Shown: positions 1 through 11,800 of the stretch, piece by piece
Layout of the letters: the number at the start of each line of letters is the position of its first letter
How positions within the stretch are numbered: the stretch's first letter is position 1
Assembly (NCBI GenBank): GCA_037893225.1
Contig: JAZGUH010000699.1
Location: 372,001 to 436,000 of the forward strand
Reading direction: 5' to 3'
Source of the DNA: Hippasteria phrygiana
Taxonomy: Eukaryota; Echinodermata; Asteroidea; Valvatida; Goniasteridae
DNA length: 64,000 bases
Made by a program: the position numbers and the translations under genes
The notes under the pieces: generated by a model
The model's database searches: none
Seen by the model: only the letters and a program-made list of their open reading frames with translations
What the model was told of the DNA's origin: nothing

Positions 1-771
1 TTTCCCCAAGGAATAGAAGGGAAAAGCTAACTGTTGCTTTAGAATTCGGTAAGCTTGAACAAGATGAACGGACAGTGGTTACGTGTCTCGGCACGCGGGT
101 ATGAGAAATGCTACTCAGGGGCGAGATTGGCCAAAAATGAAAAAACCAAGAAATCCAAAAAGAATCCATGAAAAATCCATGAGGACCCTAGATCAACATA
201 TAGTTTGTATTTGCCTAAAGGTACCCCCTTAAAATATCCGTTTTTATTGGTCTATATCCACTTTTACAGGTAAAAACACCTTTAGGACAACACCTCAGGA
301 ATTCCAGATTGCAAAAGAGATTCTTTAAAAATTCAGAAATCCCGACAAAAAATCCTGAAAAAAGGAAAACCCTGACAAATCTCACCCCTGGCAACTACAA
401 TGGTCAAAAGAGGGCGCCGCTAATGTGTGAAAACCGCAAAATTTTAGGAAATTTGTAGTACAAAACCTTTAATTACAATCAAAAGAGGGCGCAGTTCAAA
501 TACGATGCAAGAGGGCGCTATTTAAAATAACGGACGCCATGTTGAAATATGGGCACGCGCTGGACCAGCGGCTGAAAATTGTTACACCAAACGATCGCTA
601 TCCCAAACAAAATCTGTGGATCCCGTGATGTTCGTTATAGCGGCGCTCCACTGTATATGAATTATAAATGACTAAGGGAAAAAGAGAAAACATCTCTATT
701 TTACATCATCCCCCGACGCAAACATTCCATCTTCTAACTGATTACGCGATACCTGCTGCTGCATTGGATTC

Positions 772-965
772 GAATCGGCCAGCCGACCCCGGCAAGCTCG
801 GTGGTCGAGTGGTTAAGACGTCTGCCCTAGCAAGCAGGAAGTCGTGGGTTCGAATCCCGCCCGAGTAAGCCTGTGAATTTTTTCACACAGGCTCTCGGAA
901 AGCACTGAGTATACAGTGCTTCATATATTGCGTCGGGACGGGGCAAAAGAGAAAACATCTCTGTT
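772..965 (+). repeat. SINE family 1 (tRNA-Leu/Ser-like head)
   Basis: A tRNA-like region carries an A-box-like GGTCGAGTGGTTAAG and a B-box GGTTCGAATCCCGCC. It is followed by a body with CACACAGGCTCTCGGAAAG and ATACAGTGCTTCATATATT. The same body is found at 11307-11508, in an inverted pair at 43319-43684 and in a decayed form at 33040-33190. Bases around 690-735 match the usual 3' end of the family (CGACGCAAACATTCCATCTTC), so two copies may abut here. The tRNA part lacks a full variable arm and is not a functional tRNA gene. It lies in the Spinster 3' intron or flank. Confidence 0.75.
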
Positions 966-1076
966 CTAATTTAAATGACTAAGTCACACAAAATAATTCT
1001 GGGATAGGTTCTATGTTATTAAACCAATACTCCAGATTCGACACTTCCATCACCCTGAATTATTTTCCAAACTTAC

Positions 1077-4000
1077 CCTCAGGGCCCAGCGCCAATCATT
1101 GAAGTCATCGGCGATTCCCTTGCCGGCAATGTATCCAAGACCGCTAGAAAAGACAAATAAATAGGTTAATATATATAGCTCATCTCACTGTTCACAAACA
1201 AAAATTTCATTCAATAAAACAAAATATGCTCGAACTCTTTCACTGCCAAGAATAAATATAAACTGCAAAACCAGAATTTGCCAGAAATTACTAGAATCTT
1301 TAGCGTTCCCTGCCGTTAAGGCATAATAGGGTCCAATACATGTAGATTTTGTATGCAAGTTTCCCCCAAACAAGGCTAAAAGTCACTCAACATACGGAGC
1401 TACAAAAAAAAAAAAGAAAGAAAGATACAAGAGGTAGGAATTCATATTCCTCTTGAAGCAGGAAAGATCGTAAGATGAAGGGAAACATGCACCAGGCAAA
1501 GAATTCCATAGAGATACAGAATGAGGAAAAAAAAAGAGCTATTGGCATAGCTTTTTGTTCTACATCTAGGTACAGCTAGAGTATATTGGTGGGAACAGGC
1601 AGAAAGCCAAGTTTCACGCTCAAACACTAAAATGCCGTTCTCTTCTGAACAAGCCAAAATGTACTGGTGCTACCAATGTCTCAAAAGATCTCAGGCATCC
1701 GTGCCCATCAAATTATTTTCCGGATAAATAATTTTGCGTTAACGTTTCTAAGAATTCTTTTTGATTGGGTCTGTGTTTTTGGCCCTCCTGAAACCATTGC
1801 TTTGATCTGCCAGGGTACTGTGTAAATGACCAACTGACCAAATGACCAAACTGGGCTGTAAAAGAGAACAAACACACCTGCCAACGGGTATTGCGAAATA
1901 GAAGAACATCAGCATCTGAGTCCGTCGGTTACCGACGAACAGGTCACCAATGATGGTGCAGGAAATGGTCGTATAGCTAGCCTCACCAACCCCGACAAAA
2001 CCACGTATGAGCACAAATAACCAAAACATCTGTAAACCAAAAACAAAAGACAACAAATGAGAAGTTTGTATTTGCATTTGAGTAGAAGAGAACGGCATTT
2101 CGCATGGGAAAAATATGATTGACATGTGCAGTCAAATTGTCTTAACATCACTGATAATTTACATTAACCCTATTAACCCCTGTGGCACTTTTACTGGGAA
2201 GTGTCCTCAGCCTGTCAAAATCCAACACTGTGCAGCATACCTGTGGCACATTCTTTGTACAAATTGGGGCATTAATAGCTCCATGTATTATGGTGCCAAG
2301 GCTCTACAGTTCTGAACCCATCAAAATACAACACAACATAGTGTTGGATTTTGGCAGTTTTGGGAAGGCTGTCCAATTATTACAAAAAATGTCATGCAAA
2401 CATTGATGGAACTGGTCAGATATCAAGCATTCTGCGAGAAGTAGTCATCAGTTCCAGTGTTCTAGCCAGGCATTAAATAGCGCTAGCAACCATTATAACA
2501 CCTCATCCACAGATTCTGTGTCTTGATTGGCCGAGAGCGAGTCACATGGCATTTTCTATTTTTGCTATCCTCCTGTGCACGGCCAAAAGTACTATACCCG
2601 TAGCAACCAAAGTACTATACCATTAGCAACCAAAGTACTATACCCATGGCGTGGTATTTTTGTGCAGATGCATGCGGGTGTGCTCGTTGAGCGTTGCGCG
2701 TAACGCATATTGTTCCACAGTGCCAGCGCTACAGAGCTGGGTTCAAACATTTCGTGATTAAAATAGAAGTCCATTTTAACTGTATTTAGATTTAATTAAT
2801 GGTAAAATTAAAAAATCAAGCAGAATCTGTTGATGAGGTGTTATAAAACATATATTTACTGCTTTTATCTCGTGGTGTGGTAAAACTAGCCTCCCTCGGT
2901 GATCCATGGAGCATTCTATTTTCTCTCGGCTTCGCCTCGGGAAAATAGAATGCTCAATGGATCACCTCGGGAGGCTAGTTTTACTACACCACTTGCAGCA
3001 GTAAATATTTGTATATTACGCTTTCGGGAATTAGCACTACGCTTGAATCCTGCCCCTACGCTACCACTACGCTATCAATTTAAGAGCAAGAGTATATTCT
3101 AAACAATTTCAAATGAACTAACTTTTGCCTACATAATCTTAAAAAAACTTTTGCTCAAAAGAGTCAGGGGAAAGTGGCCAGGAATTGCCTCAGATTGCAC
3201 CACAGAGCATCTAGAATCCAAAGTTTTCGCTGTAAGGGGTCCGCGCTCGCATTGTCCATCATTGAGCAAAATGCCCCTGGGCTTTAATTTCACCCTGGCT
3301 AGAACACTGGTCGGTTCATTGTGTGTTGAAATGTTCTCCTGTAATCACTTGTCCAGAGGTATCCGTTTGTTGTTTTTCTGTATGATAGGGTTTAGTTTTC
3401 TCAATTCCCGACACGAACAATTTCACAAAGTGCTTTTTCTTAGCCGTGTTTCCTTTTATTTGAATCATAATTTTACATGTTATTTATTTATTGAATTTAT
3501 TTATCACAATTGCTGTTAAAATGTACTTTTTTAAATGTATTTTATCTATGATGGTTAGCATCTGTGAATAATAGTTCTCATAACGACAGGACAGCCCCAG
3601 GAAATATTATTAAGCTAGGTTTCCACGGCAACATATTTGAATGAGACTCACGTTAGATGGAACAAATGAACCGGCAAGCGTCATGGCAGACCAGAAGAGT
3701 ATACCCACGGACATGATGATTTTACGGGAGACGCGGTCGCCCAGGTAGCCAAATATGGGTGATGTCAACATGTAACCCACAATGAAGACGGTCTGCACTA
3801 AGCCCGCTGCACCGTTGTTGTCCACTATGCCGTATGTTTTCTGGATGGCCTGCAAGTTAGCTTCAGGGAAAAGTGTCGAAAAAAAAATGCAATCCATGAA
3901 TTAATGAGAATGATAATCGAGACAATGGCACCTTTCATTTCAATGACAAACAATCTGACAAAATCCAACATTTGGTTTTGTAGGAATCTGGTGGATGCAG

Positions 4001-4949
4001 TGCATTAGCATGTATGCCAGGCAAAACTATCCTGTTTGATCAGTAAATGGTGCAGAATCAGTCCCGCGCAATTGGCTGATTTTTGGAAAATGGACCAATG
4101 CTTGTGTAGCCTTGAATGCAAGGCTGTTCGTGCTGTCTCTCAGCCTACGGTCGCCCGGCCCAGCCTGCCTGGCGCGGCCAGCTAGATACGGCGAACGCCG
4201 ATATACGTTACAAGCACGATCTGCCCGCAATGCATGTACACGCAAGATCATACATAGTTCATACGCTGTACACGCACCACCCGGTACCAACACGCAAGTC
4301 TCCAGCCGGGAGCACAGCCTTGATGATTCTGTTTTTGTTTTTCTTTATTTTGCGTGGGAATTCCGGAGCGAATGGGGGGGGGGGGGGTGTGAGTGGGTAA
4401 ATTATCCAGCATGAATAACGTATGTTTCTCAATGGCCAATCGCTTCTTGGTATGCGCAGCTGAATCTGAATTATTCATTTACGAATGTCCAATCAGTTTT
4501 ACCTGGAATGTTTTACCGTTGACCTTTGTGAACCAATGCATGTTCATCGTGCGATGATGCCATGTTTTTCACGTGCGCATGTAGCATGAATTATTCAACG
4601 TGACGTTCAATTTAGGACCAATCAAAATAGCTTAATCATTAACATATTAACAGCATGTAATATGCTACTATCCGAGTGGTCCGGTGGAGACTTGAAAAGT
4701 TGTTGATTTAATACCTGCTATCGTGTAACGATCCATGTAGTTCAAGAGATTGACCATGAAGAGAATGGTCGTGGATACGTAAGCTCGATAGCCAGGGCTC
4801 GTGATGGGCTTATCGGCAGCAGGATCCCGAACCTCTGGACTGGCTATAGCGGCCAAGACATGGTTTGTATCTGCCGCTATATTGTCCTCATGAACAGGCA
4901 AGTCCAGTGGTCGCAGTAACGGCTCCTTCTCTATTTCATTGGTCGGCAT
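1077..4949 (-). CDS. Spinster-family MFS transporter (SPNS1/2/3-like), 5' part
   Basis: Four exons read on the minus strand: 4715-4949 (start ATG at 4949), 3652-3860, 1878-2029 and 1077-1143. All have GT/AG borders and matching phases, giving about 221 residues. The N-terminus is hydrophilic with an acidic EKEPLL stretch. It is followed by a first membrane segment ending NYMDRYTIA, a motif typical of Spinster proteins. Exon 2 carries QTVFIVGYM and the MFS motif-A loop [10 protein letters not shown]. Exon 3 carries [14 protein letters not shown], a Spinster signature. Exon 4 reads [10 protein letters not shown]...DWRWALR. Family members export sphingosine-1-phosphate or lysophospholipids from endosomes, lysosomes or the plasma membrane; which substrate applies here cannot be told. 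The family is roughly 500 residues, so the C-terminal half lies left of base 1. No exon was recognised in 1-1070. The exon 2 acceptor (AG at 3861-3862) was chosen on phase and is the least certain junction. Confidence 0.88.
2164..2410. repeat. TTAACCC-ended repeat fragment
   Basis: Starts with two TTAACCC motifs (2164 and 2173). It shares a core with copies at 12194-12303 and 43985-44188: the sense of GATGGGTTCA, a 'gcgccttggcaccatta'-like stretch and 'catggagctatgatg'. It also has the CCAACA-type motifs seen at 61662-62083. No right terminus was found. It lies in a Spinster intron. Confidence 0.5.
2493..2846. mobile_element. MITE with about 28 bp inverted ends
   Basis: The ends TTATAACACCTCATCCACAG (about 2493) and CTGTTGATGAGGTGTTATAA (to about 2846) are inverted complements with about one mismatch, extending to AGATTCTG. 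Inside, at 2587-2646, is a short tandem array in which 'accaaagtactata' occurs about three times. There is no coding capacity. It lies in the Spinster intron between exons 2 and 3. Confidence 0.6.
2846..3015. repeat. Near-perfect hairpin / foldback repeat
   Basis: The core arms at 2884-2927 and 2940-2984 are nearly exact reverse complements (AAACTAGCCTCCC... and ...GGGAGGCTAGTTT), with a loop GGCTTCGCCTC. Weaker pairing extends outward to ATATATTTACTGC and GCAGTAAATATTTG. It could be a recent palindromic MITE. It adjoins the element ending at 2846. Confidence 0.65.
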
Positions 4950-5372
4950 GTTGGCAGTGACACCAACTGTATGATCAATAAAATATCAGTATCACTTCAC
5001 CAAAGTGAAACAAGGAAGTGAAATGATGTCATCAGCAGATGCCGATTACAAACACCTAAATCACAATAACCAATGTGTTCTACATCACACAGGTTTGTAA
5101 CACAATTTCATTGGATGTAAATAGTATAAATAATATAATATAGAATATTGGAGAAAAAAAAAATTAACAGTTCTATAAATAATGTCATGACAAGTTATGA
5201 CATTAATGTTACATACTTGTATGTACATCCATGCCTTGGAACAGTTAAAACAAACGTTTTTTGACATTTGAGTAGTAAGAAATGAAAGATTTATCAACCG
5301 TTTCACATCAACTAACAGCAAAACAATTAAAACCACAATTTTGTTCTGATTTGTTTAAGTGCAATAATTTTA

Positions 5373-5520
5373 TTAACCCTAACCCTCCAGGGTATTTTGG
5401 CTAGAAACCCTGCCAGAAGCATCAGATTGCATACTTTGTCACATTGACTTGTGTGCAGAGTGCAGCAAGGTCAAGCTGTCACAGATGCACTGTGCTGCGT
5501 CAGGCGGGGTTAGGGTTTAA
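5373..5520. mobile_element. TTAA-flanked MITE (piggyBac-like ends)
   Basis: The left end is TTAACCCTAACCCTCC and the right end GGCGGGGTTAGGGTTTAA. TTAA plus a CCC..GGG terminus is the piggyBac superfamily pattern (family knowledge). The element is about 148 bp and non-coding. It lies between the Spinster and PRR11 start sites. Confidence 0.5.
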
Positions 5521-5844
5521 TCATCAATTAATATTGTTTGATAAATTTTGTCAGTAAAAATACACACAGGCCTACTTTTAAATGTAAAATATTACCGGGT
5601 ATGATTTGTATACCAAATGATCAACAACCAACAATTGGTGGTGTAAACCAAGCATTCTTTCCTAGCTTGAAAATTCAAGTCCTAAAAGAAAACTTGAATA
5701 CAAGGGAAAATATCTGTATTAAAGAGGATGTTGATTGCCGAGAGAAGTCTGCGTCATTTTGTAATTTTATGTAGATTGCGTATTGTAAAATAGAACAGTC
5801 AATTATTTCTGTCATGAAATAACAAAAAAAGTGACTTTTGAGAG

Positions 5845-6252
5845 CTATTTTTTATCAAGTCCCCTCTAGCGCAGCATAGCCCGCTGGGGCTATTTGTCTA
5901 AAAGTTGTCGCTGCGGGCAGCAAACAAATCTGACGTCATAAGTGGACGATTGGGCTGATATGGAACGATAAGTTACCTCACTGAACTTATCGTTCCATAT
6001 CAGCCCAATCGTCCACTTCGTTCTAGTTTAGATACCACGATGTAAAGCGTTGTGATACCACTTGTGTAAGAACGCTATATAAATGCCTTAATTATTATTA
6101 TTATTATTACTTCTCTTTTGTGTCTAGACACAAAAGAAGAAATCGTCCTATGACGTCAGATTTGTTTGCTGCCCGCAGCGACGACTTTTAGACAAATGGC
6201 ACCAGCGGGCTAGTAGTAGTAGTACTACATAGAGGGGACTTGATAAAAATAG
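5845..6252. mobile_element. Inverted-repeat MITE
   Basis: The outer ends CTATTTTTTATCAAGTCCCC and GGGGACTTGATAAAAATAG are inverted complements. Subterminal segments GTCGCTGCGGGCAGCAAACA and its complement near 6160-6180 also pair. Related copies lie at 53100-53330 and, in part, at 28280-28350. The centre holds a second hairpin (5941-6018) around AACGATAAGTTACCTCACTG. The element is non-coding. Confidence 0.65.
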
Positions 6253-6256
6253 GGAA

Positions 6257-6455
6257 AGAGTTCCATATCCGGCCATCAGTTGGACCTCGTGCACAAAGTC
6301 TATGGGCCATGACAGAAAAAATCCAAGTATTTTCAAAGAAAAAGTTGAAATTTTTTCCCTCCTAAATTCGAGTTTTCTTTATAAGATTTACACTTTTTGG
6401 TAGTTTTTAAGTCACATTAAGGGAAAATAAGTGATGGCCGGATATATGGAACTCT
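6257..6455. mobile_element. MITE, TIR AGAGTTCCATATCCGGCCAT
   Basis: About 199 bp with inverted ends AGAGTTCCATATCCGGCCAT and ATGGCCGGATATATGGAACT. An inverted, partly decayed relative occupies about 9083-9261 in PRR11 intron 1; both contain GCACAAAGTCTATGGGCCAT in one sense or the other. Confidence 0.6.
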
Positions 6456-6588
6456 CAAAATAGCTCACAAAAGTCATATTTTTGTAATTTCATGGCAAAA
6501 GTCACTTTGGTACTGTAAAGTCATCTGCAAAAGTCAGTTTTGAACGGAACTCCTAAAAAAAATAGAGGTGTCCTAGATAACGATAATA

Positions 6589-7435
6589 CCGGACAACGGG
6601 CGATTGTGTAGTGTAGGGCCCCTCTTTAGTTTTGATGAAATTAGATTCAAGGGTATTTTTTCTCATTCCAAAATGACTTTTTCAACCTAAAGCAGACTTC
6701 TCTTAATTCTATTGACATCGTTTTTTGTAATTTTGAACAGTTTATTTCGGTATAAAATGCAATTTTCTTACGTGCTTTACGGCAGTTGCTATGCAAATGA
6801 ACACGGTTTTGCGTATTTACTGTGCGTCGCGGTGATATCCATCTTTATTTTCGCGTTGCGTTTTGTCGTCCTCATGACCTCATCGCCTCTTTACCCCAAA
6901 ATTTTCCTCAAAAACTAAAACCGTGCCCATACCTGTTGGTTTGTAATATAATGTCGCTAACTAGTTTGGCAATTCCAATAACCTAAAAGTGGATTTTTGG
7001 GAAAGATTTTACTTTAATACCCCCACCAAAATCAGTCAGGAAAAGCAAATCTTGGAAAATAACTAAACTATCCATCTGTGTTCAGAATTGTATAAACACT
7101 TGGCACAACATTTAAGTTTGAGAATTTTGTTGGGATATTTTCGTGAAATATATAAGGGAAGAAAGTTTGTGTTTTCTGTGTTAGATGTTCAAAGTGTTCA
7201 CATACATGTTCATGATGTTGATTTCTGTCTCATTTTTTACAGATTTTGCTGACATAGGCTAAAACTAAATCTTGAAATAATTAGGTTGTGCCACATGTTT
7301 TGACAGTTGTTATCAAGGAGGGATGGTTATTTTCCAAGGTTTACTTTTGCTGTTCCTTATCCATTTTGGTGGGGGGTATTAAAGTAAAATCTTTCCGATT
7401 TTTGTTCCAGGGCCCTACACTACACAATCGCCGGA
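6589..7435. repeat. Nested inverted repeats (two foldback elements, one inside the other)
   Basis: The outer arms 6600-6622 and 7411-7433 share GGCGATTGTGTAGTGTAGGG and its complement. The inner pair runs 7000-7396, with ends GAAAGATTTTACTTTAATAC and GTATTAAAGTAAAATCTTTC plus CCCCACC. A second copy of the inner element is at 47305-47662 in ACAD10 intron 1. Confidence 0.6.
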
Positions 7436-7440
7436 AACAC

Positions 7441-8793
7441 TTATTATTATTAACATTAGGCCTAACAAAAATGTTTCTCAGTCATAACACACATGACACA
7501 ACAAAGCACAAAGTGGCATCAGGAAGCTACATTTTTCTCTTAATTCCCTCAGCCTCTGCACAAAAACCAACAACATTACCTTTTTAATAGGAAAATAATC
7601 ACCCAAAAAGGTTTTTTTCTTCCGTGTTGCCCAACAACTAAAAGTGTGTGGTACGGCACTCAAGTCACATGAACGACGATCATACGACTTTTACGAGTTG
7701 TTTTCATTCGGATACCTTGGTGCGGTATCCAAACTCCCATGCTATTTGTGCATGATATTTCTTGGTGTAATTCAGGAACCGACTAATAGGTGCAGACATT
7801 AAAGGACCAAATGGTGCACTTTCTGAGTTTGTAGATTTTGTCTTCTTGCCCGAAAAATAACAAAATCAAGGAAACGAAATGCTTTTTAATGAAAGTTTGT
7901 AGATAGACATCGAAGAAGAATATAAGGGACTATTTATTTTGGTTCGAAATACTGATTTTTACGTTACAAAAAATTCCTCTCAAATCCAAATTCTTTGCGG
8001 GTGTTCTGGCTCGATAGATCACCTTTAATAATTAATAGTCTGGTTCCCTTGGACTTGCTCAAAATGTTGTTCGAATTACGTGTGTATAGTTGGGTGTATG
8101 ACTGCCACCGAACGGTAAAGAAAGCTGCGGGAGTTTTGAATTATTATTTTGATGATGAAACAAGACCTTATCATAGAGGGAGAAAAATTGAGGTTTTTGA
8201 CAAATTGTGATCAGTCCTAGAAGGTGTAAGCAAGATTTTCTTTAATATTCGGAATATCTTGGTAAGTTTCAAAGTTCATGTCTATGAATAGGCCACAAAA
8301 AAAGTACTTTTCACTACTTAGTTACAAATTTTGTTAGGCAGATTGAATGAAAATTGTATTTGTATTACCGGTAGGCCTAGTTGCTTCAATTCTTTTAAAA
8401 TTTAAATATTCACTGGAAAGAGTAAACAATTAGAAATGAAATGAGGGGTCAATGGCTAAAGGTTAACCCTATGCAAAGTTATGGATTTCTGTTGATTTAA
8501 GTTTTTTGTCATTTTGGAGGACAATTTCAGTTAAAAAGTTGTTACCATATTGCTACATTGCTAAAAAAAAAATTATTGAAAATTTGACACAAGTTTGAGC
8601 CTCATTAATTTCTTATCAATCTGTTATAAAATATAAAAATCATTTGATGAGTCATTTAAAATCCCTAGTAACAATTCACAAACACCAATTATTTTTAACA
8701 AACATCAATATTTTTAAGGGGCCATAATAAAAAAACGACCCAGCTTTATAACTGTACTGTTTACAAATGTTTTTACTCTATTTTATTTTGCAG
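7441..8793. other. Intergenic, no gene recognised
   Basis: AT-rich DNA between the Spinster/PRR11 repeat cluster and the first PRR11 coding exon. No conserved coding, tRNA or repeat structure was recognised. The PRR11 promoter and 5' UTR exon(s) probably lie here, but no core element can be assigned. An acceptor-like AG at 8792-8793 suggests a non-coding 5' exon upstream of the coding start. Confidence 0.4.
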
Positions 8794-8890
8794 CAATTTT
8801 TTTGTCAATGAGTGACTGCACTATTAAAGCCTAATCCACCAGTGCAAGCTTTAACTCCTACAAGCTGGTCAAGGTCCAAGGATCTGCCAT

Positions 8891-11800
8891 ATGGCTGGTA
8901 CCCACCACAGACGCCGGCATCCCTCAAATTACTCCAAGCGTCGCAGGAGACGTCGCCATCATCCATACCACCCGAGGAACCAAAACTCGGACTCCGAGGA
9001 ACAGCTGCAAGACTTGAGAGAACGGCATGAATCATCAGAGTACGGGTCACTATCCCATGAGTTCACTTGTCACCAAGTCATCACTTATTTTCCCTTAATA
9101 TGACTTAAAAACTAACAAAAGGTGTATTTAAAATCCTATGAAGAAACACGAATTTAGGAGGGAAACAATTTCAACTTTTTCTTTGAAAATACTTTGACTT
9201 TTTCTATCATGGCCCATAGACTTTGTGCACGAGGTCCAAGCGATGGCCGGATATGGAACTCTTTCAGCCACACAATCAATCACGTGTAAAGCCTGTACAT
9301 GAGTTGTGTATGGAGTCCAAGTATGTGACTAAAGATCTCACAAATGAAAGTATCACAGTACAGATTCAAAAGGCAAAAATGGGACGAAATTCGTGCGTAT
9401 AAATTAATGTTGATGCACAGGCGTCACCTGCAGTTGGATGTGTGGTGAAGCATACATTGAGTATCTGTGCCACACTCGTGGGGCTAATTCAAATGAATAT
9501 TTGTTTCCAGTGCCTCAATAAACTTCTTTATTGACCGAGAAATCAATTTAAGAATAAGGGAAAACATACGTTTACGAACAGATAATTTGAAATAAATCGT
9601 TTGATAGTTTTGTATTCATTCAGAAAAATGTTAAATATTTAATGTTTTCACACTTTTCGTGATCACCGTAGATCCAGCATGGATGAAAGCGAGCATGGTA
9701 TCTATATTCCAGCGCCTCTACCTCTCATGGATATTGACATCACATCGTGGCTGCCGCTTCCTGGGCTGAGTGGTGCCTGGACGTGGTGTAGTGCAAGAGT
9801 TACTCAGGTTTGTCTACGATAGGGGTCTGCTGGCTTGTAAACAAATCTCTCCTTGAAAGCATAGTCCAAAAACTAAGAGAGATTTGGACAAAGATTGACA
9901 CTTTGGTCCGTTCTGCTGAGCTCCAATCTGCTCTGTTCATATATTTTGATCTTCTACAGGGTGGTTAAAAAAAAAGTTAACCCAAGTTTAAGGTGATTGT
10001 CCACCCATCTCCTACAATTCCAGAGAATTTGTGTTTACCTCGTGTTGATGAGTAGGGTGTTTAGAAATAATCGTGAACAAATGCTAGGTCTAGCTTAATT
10101 GGATCTCAAGATATGGCCCATTACAGATGGCATGTACAAAACTGGCTTGTCCACGGGAGCTTCTTACCTTTAGTTTCTGTCTTCAACATGCTTCATCAAT
10201 ACAATGAAGCTCCCGTGGACAAGCCAGTTTTGTACATGCCATCTGTAATGGGCCATATCTTGAGATCCAATTAAGCTAGACCTAGTATTTTTTTTCAGGA
10301 TGATTTCTAAACACCCTACTCATCAACACTAGGTAAACACAAATTCTCTGAAATTGTAGGAGGTGGGTGAACAATCACCTTAAACTTTGGTTAACTTTTT
10401 TGAACCACCCTGTATGCTGTGATCTACATGCAGTCTGCTTGCTCTGCTCTTGTCTGGTCTGTTCTGTTCCACTCAACTACATTGTAGTCTGTTCTCAGCT
10501 GTAATCTGTATTTAGTTTGTTCTCCACTGGTCTCGTCTCTTCTGCTCATGTAGTTTATTTGCTGCTTTGATCTGCATTACTCTGTTCTGTTCAATGCCCA
10601 TTTTTGCTCTTTGCTCTGCCCTAAGCTTTCCCATTCCACGTGCTATCCATCATTTTTGCTCTACTCGACTCTGCATGTTCTTATCATTGACTAAATTTCT
10701 TCATAACTAGAGTCTTGACTGGGTGAAGGACACGGTCTTCCCATCACGAGTGTATCAGCGCGAACTCCAAGAGACAAGGGACCAACTCGTCTTCCTTCGA
10801 CACCAAATAGAACAACTCCAAGCACAGACGCTCAAGGTGAGATTCGCTCGGGATGGGAATTGAGCCAAATTTGGCGTTGATACCAGCTTGGTATCCGACA
10901 GGCTAAACAAATTTTCCTCACTGTTTTACCACCAGGTCGAAAATGACAAGTCACTTCTAGTCTGCAAATGCCAGTGTCTGAACCTTGCGACTGCAGCAGC
11001 AAGCGAACATCAAATGCTACAACCAAGAAGACAACTTGCTGTCAACGGAGGGCTGCAGTTTGTGGGAAACACTCCCCTGACCATGCCTGCTGCAGTCCCG
11101 CCCCTCCCCCCACCACCCCCACCCCCTCCCCCTCCCCCTCCACCCCCACCCCTACCCCCAATCTCACTGCCAAGGAAGGCGTTGGTCTTTAAGAAAAAGA
11201 ACGCAGCAAAGGTAGTTACCTCAAAAAATGAATCCCAACTTTAAATGTACCTCTTTGTCGATTGCTCATTACATTGTGTACATTTGGTGGTTTTTTTTAC
11301 TCAAAAGTGGTTAAGACGTCTGCACTAGTAAGCAGGAAGTCGTGGGTTCGAATCCCGCCCGAGGAATCCTGTGAATTTTTTTCACACAGGCTCTCGGAAA
11401 GCACCGAGTATACAGTGCTTCATATATTACGTCGGGACAGGGCAAAAGAGAAAATATCTCTGTTCTAATTTACATCATCCCCCGACGCAAACATTCCATC
11501 TTCTTATACTCAATTTTGTCAATCACTTTTGAAAGCTGATCAAGTTTTTAAGATTCAAGTTTGGTTTATTTCAGTTTAAAACTTCTCAAATTCCAATAAT
11601 AATAAAATAATTTTTCAAAGTGAACAAAGAAAACTACCAGGAGCGGGATTTGAACCTGTGACCTCCGGAATACCGTACCGGCGCTCTACCAACTGAGCTA
11701 TCTTGCCCTATGTTGGTGGTCTCCCAAATTGTCAGTAATTTTTCTTTGAGTGAGGGCCATTTGCAAATGTAGAGGCTTGTAGCAATGGCCCTAACATCGG

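Noticed and set aside
799..866. Possible stand-alone tRNA gene (Leu/Ser-like)
   Set aside because: The cloverleaf is incomplete and the same unit with the same downstream body recurs at 11307, 43319 and 43461, so it is a SINE head.
4027..4414. Overlapping frames of 76-100 codons on both strands near 4.0-4.5 kb
   Set aside because: They lie in the Spinster first intron, share the same bases in several frames and show no conserved motif.
5373..5400. TTAACCCTAACCC as an interstitial telomere repeat
   Set aside because: Only about two units are present and they form inverted ends of short elements with TTAA flanks.
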